Shown: piece after piece, positions 63,321-64,000 of the stretch
How the letters are laid out: every line of letters begins with the position of its first letter
Numbering within the stretch: position 1 is the first letter of the stretch
Assembly: GCF_013394775.1 (NCBI RefSeq)
Contig: NZ_JABXYT010000001.1
Coordinates: forward strand, 1-64,000
Source: Oribacterium sp. oral taxon 102
Lineage (GTDB): Bacteria > Bacillota > Clostridia > Lachnospirales > Lachnospiraceae
DNA: 64,000 nucleotides
Direction of reading: 5' to 3'
The notes under the pieces: model-generated
Seen by the model: the letters and a program-made list of their open reading frames with translations, nothing else
Told to the model about the DNA's origin: nothing
The model's database searches: none
Made by a program: the position numbers and the translations under genes

Positions 63321-64000
63321 TTAGCTTTTTCTGAAAAAGGGAACTTCATTTTTGTTTTGGGTACTTCTTTTCAGAACCGCATGCTCCGGAATCCGAAAAA
63401 ACACAGCGGTTCCCCTCCCCTCTCTGCTATGAATGCGAAGCTCCGCGCTCTCGCCATAGTAGAGCTTCAGTCTGGCATTTACATTTGCGAGACCTATACT
63501 ATGCACATTAACCCGCCGGATGTTCTCTATTACCTCCGACAGTCTTTTCCCTGCGATTCCAACGCCCGTATCCATAATCAGGAAGCAGACATATTCCTTC
63601 CTCTTATATACACGAAGCTTTATATATCCCTTCTGCCCCGACGGACGAATCCCGTGGAGAATACTGTTCTCTATGATCGGCTGCAGCATCAGGCGAAATA
63701 CCGGCGTATCGTACAGGTCTTCTTCCTCAACCATATAATAGATAATAAACAAATTTCCGAACCGCGCACGCTGTATCGCCACATATTCCTTCAGATAAGT
63801 AATCTCTTCCCGCAGGGTGACCGTTTCCATCGGATCGGAAAGTGCATATTTCATAATTTCCGCCAGCTGCGTCGTCATCTCGAACGCTGCATCCCCGTGT
63901 CCGCCCTTCGCCTCCAATGCGATATTTTGCAGCGTATTAAACAGGAAATGCGGATTGATCTGCGTCTGCAATGCGATCAGGCTCGTCAGCTCCTGTGCAT
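63321..64000 (-). CDS. YesM-type sensor histidine kinase, 5' end beyond the window
   Basis: The C-terminal 226 residues of a His_kinase-family protein; the frame is open to the window edge. The phospho-His motif is in TSLIALQTQINPHFLFNTLQN, then an HATPase domain (MLQPIIENSILHGIR N-box and MDTGVGIAG G-box). These kinases pair with AraC-type regulators beside sugar ABC transporters. Its place upstream of the binding-protein gene suggests it senses the transported sugar. Confidence 0.88.
   Translation of the reverse strand, partial: AQELTSLIALQTQINPHFLFNTLQNIALEAKGGHGDAAFEMTTQLAEIMKYALSDPMETVTLREEITYLKEYVAIQRARFGNLFIIYYMVEEEDLYDTPVFRLMLQPIIENSILHGIRPSGQKGYIKLRVYKRKEYVCFLIMDTGVGIAGKRLSEVIENIRRVNVHSIGLANVNARLKLYYGESAELRIHSREGRGTAVFFRIPEHAVLKRSTQNKNEVPFFRKS

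Overview
The window looks like chromosome of an anaerobic Firmicute of the Lachnospiraceae/Clostridia type. The pointers are AGGAGG-type ribosome binding sites with frequent GTG/TTG starts, MutS2 with an Smr domain, a YhaM-type exonuclease, an Fe-S serine dehydratase in two subunits, class 1B dihydroorotate dehydrogenase with PyrK, PyrI next to PyrB, GH25 and cell-wall-binding-repeat proteins, and several sugar ABC transporters with LacI-type regulators. Base composition is moderately GC-rich with AT-rich intergenic gaps. No plasmid or phage genes were seen. Species cannot be named from the sequence alone.

Layout. (1) 0.2-9.5 kb, minus strand: a compact run of ROK glucokinase, mutS2, response regulator, histidine kinase, a degenerate HtrA/PDZ protein, yhaM and rlmD. 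(2) 9.8-15.7 kb, minus: a DUF5711-like membrane protein, a nucleotidyltransferase, and an envelope group (GH25 lysozyme, cell-wall-binding protein, exported MBL hydrolase). (3) 15.9-19 kb: threonine aldolase, a HIT protein, deoC and a regulator remnant. (4) 19.1-25.2 kb, minus: maltodextrin-type ABC transporter, malQ and a LacI repressor, with a clear operator upstream of the binding-protein gene. (5) 25.3-31.2 kb, minus: a complete pyrimidine operon pyrC-K-D-F-E-B-I from one sigma-A promoter. (6) 31.4-31.6 kb: a two-repeat CRISPR relic with no cas genes. (7) 31.7-35.7 kb, minus: a TPM-domain protein, a zinc-ribbon membrane protein and a beta-helix lipoprotein. (8) 36-38.3 kb: NUDIX hydrolase, DEAD-box helicase, VOC protein. 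(9) 38.4-38.8 kb: four tRNAs. (10) 38.9-42 kb: a GlpA-like oxidoreductase trio whose middle gene is frameshifted at a G6 tract. (11) 42-45.7 kb: AlkD-like repair protein, then serine dehydratase with its symporter. (12) 46-53.7 kb, minus: a sugar-acid operon (TRAP transporter, RraA-like, split UxaA-type dehydratase, SDR, uxaC). (13) 54-56.7 kb, plus: enolase-superfamily dehydratase, SDR and SGNH hydrolase, divergent from region 12. (14) 56.8-64 kb, minus: LacI regulator, uncharacterised six-hairpin glycosidase-like protein, sugar ABC transporter and a sensor kinase cut by the window edge.

Regions 12-14 read as one glycan/sugar-acid island. An extracellular sugar is sensed and imported by the ABC system, trimmed by the glycosidase-like protein, and sugar acids are taken up by the TRAP system and processed by isomerase, dehydrogenase and dehydratase steps. 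Palindromes with a central CG sit in the two promoters that face each other at 53.7-54.0 kb and probably bind the LacI protein at 56.8 kb.

The least expected signals are the CRISPR relic with its 61-base period, a dispersed intergenic repeat family (TGACAGGG inverted repeats plus a CTTATACAGTAA tail), the G6-tract frameshift, and an HtrA-like protein lacking catalytic residues.
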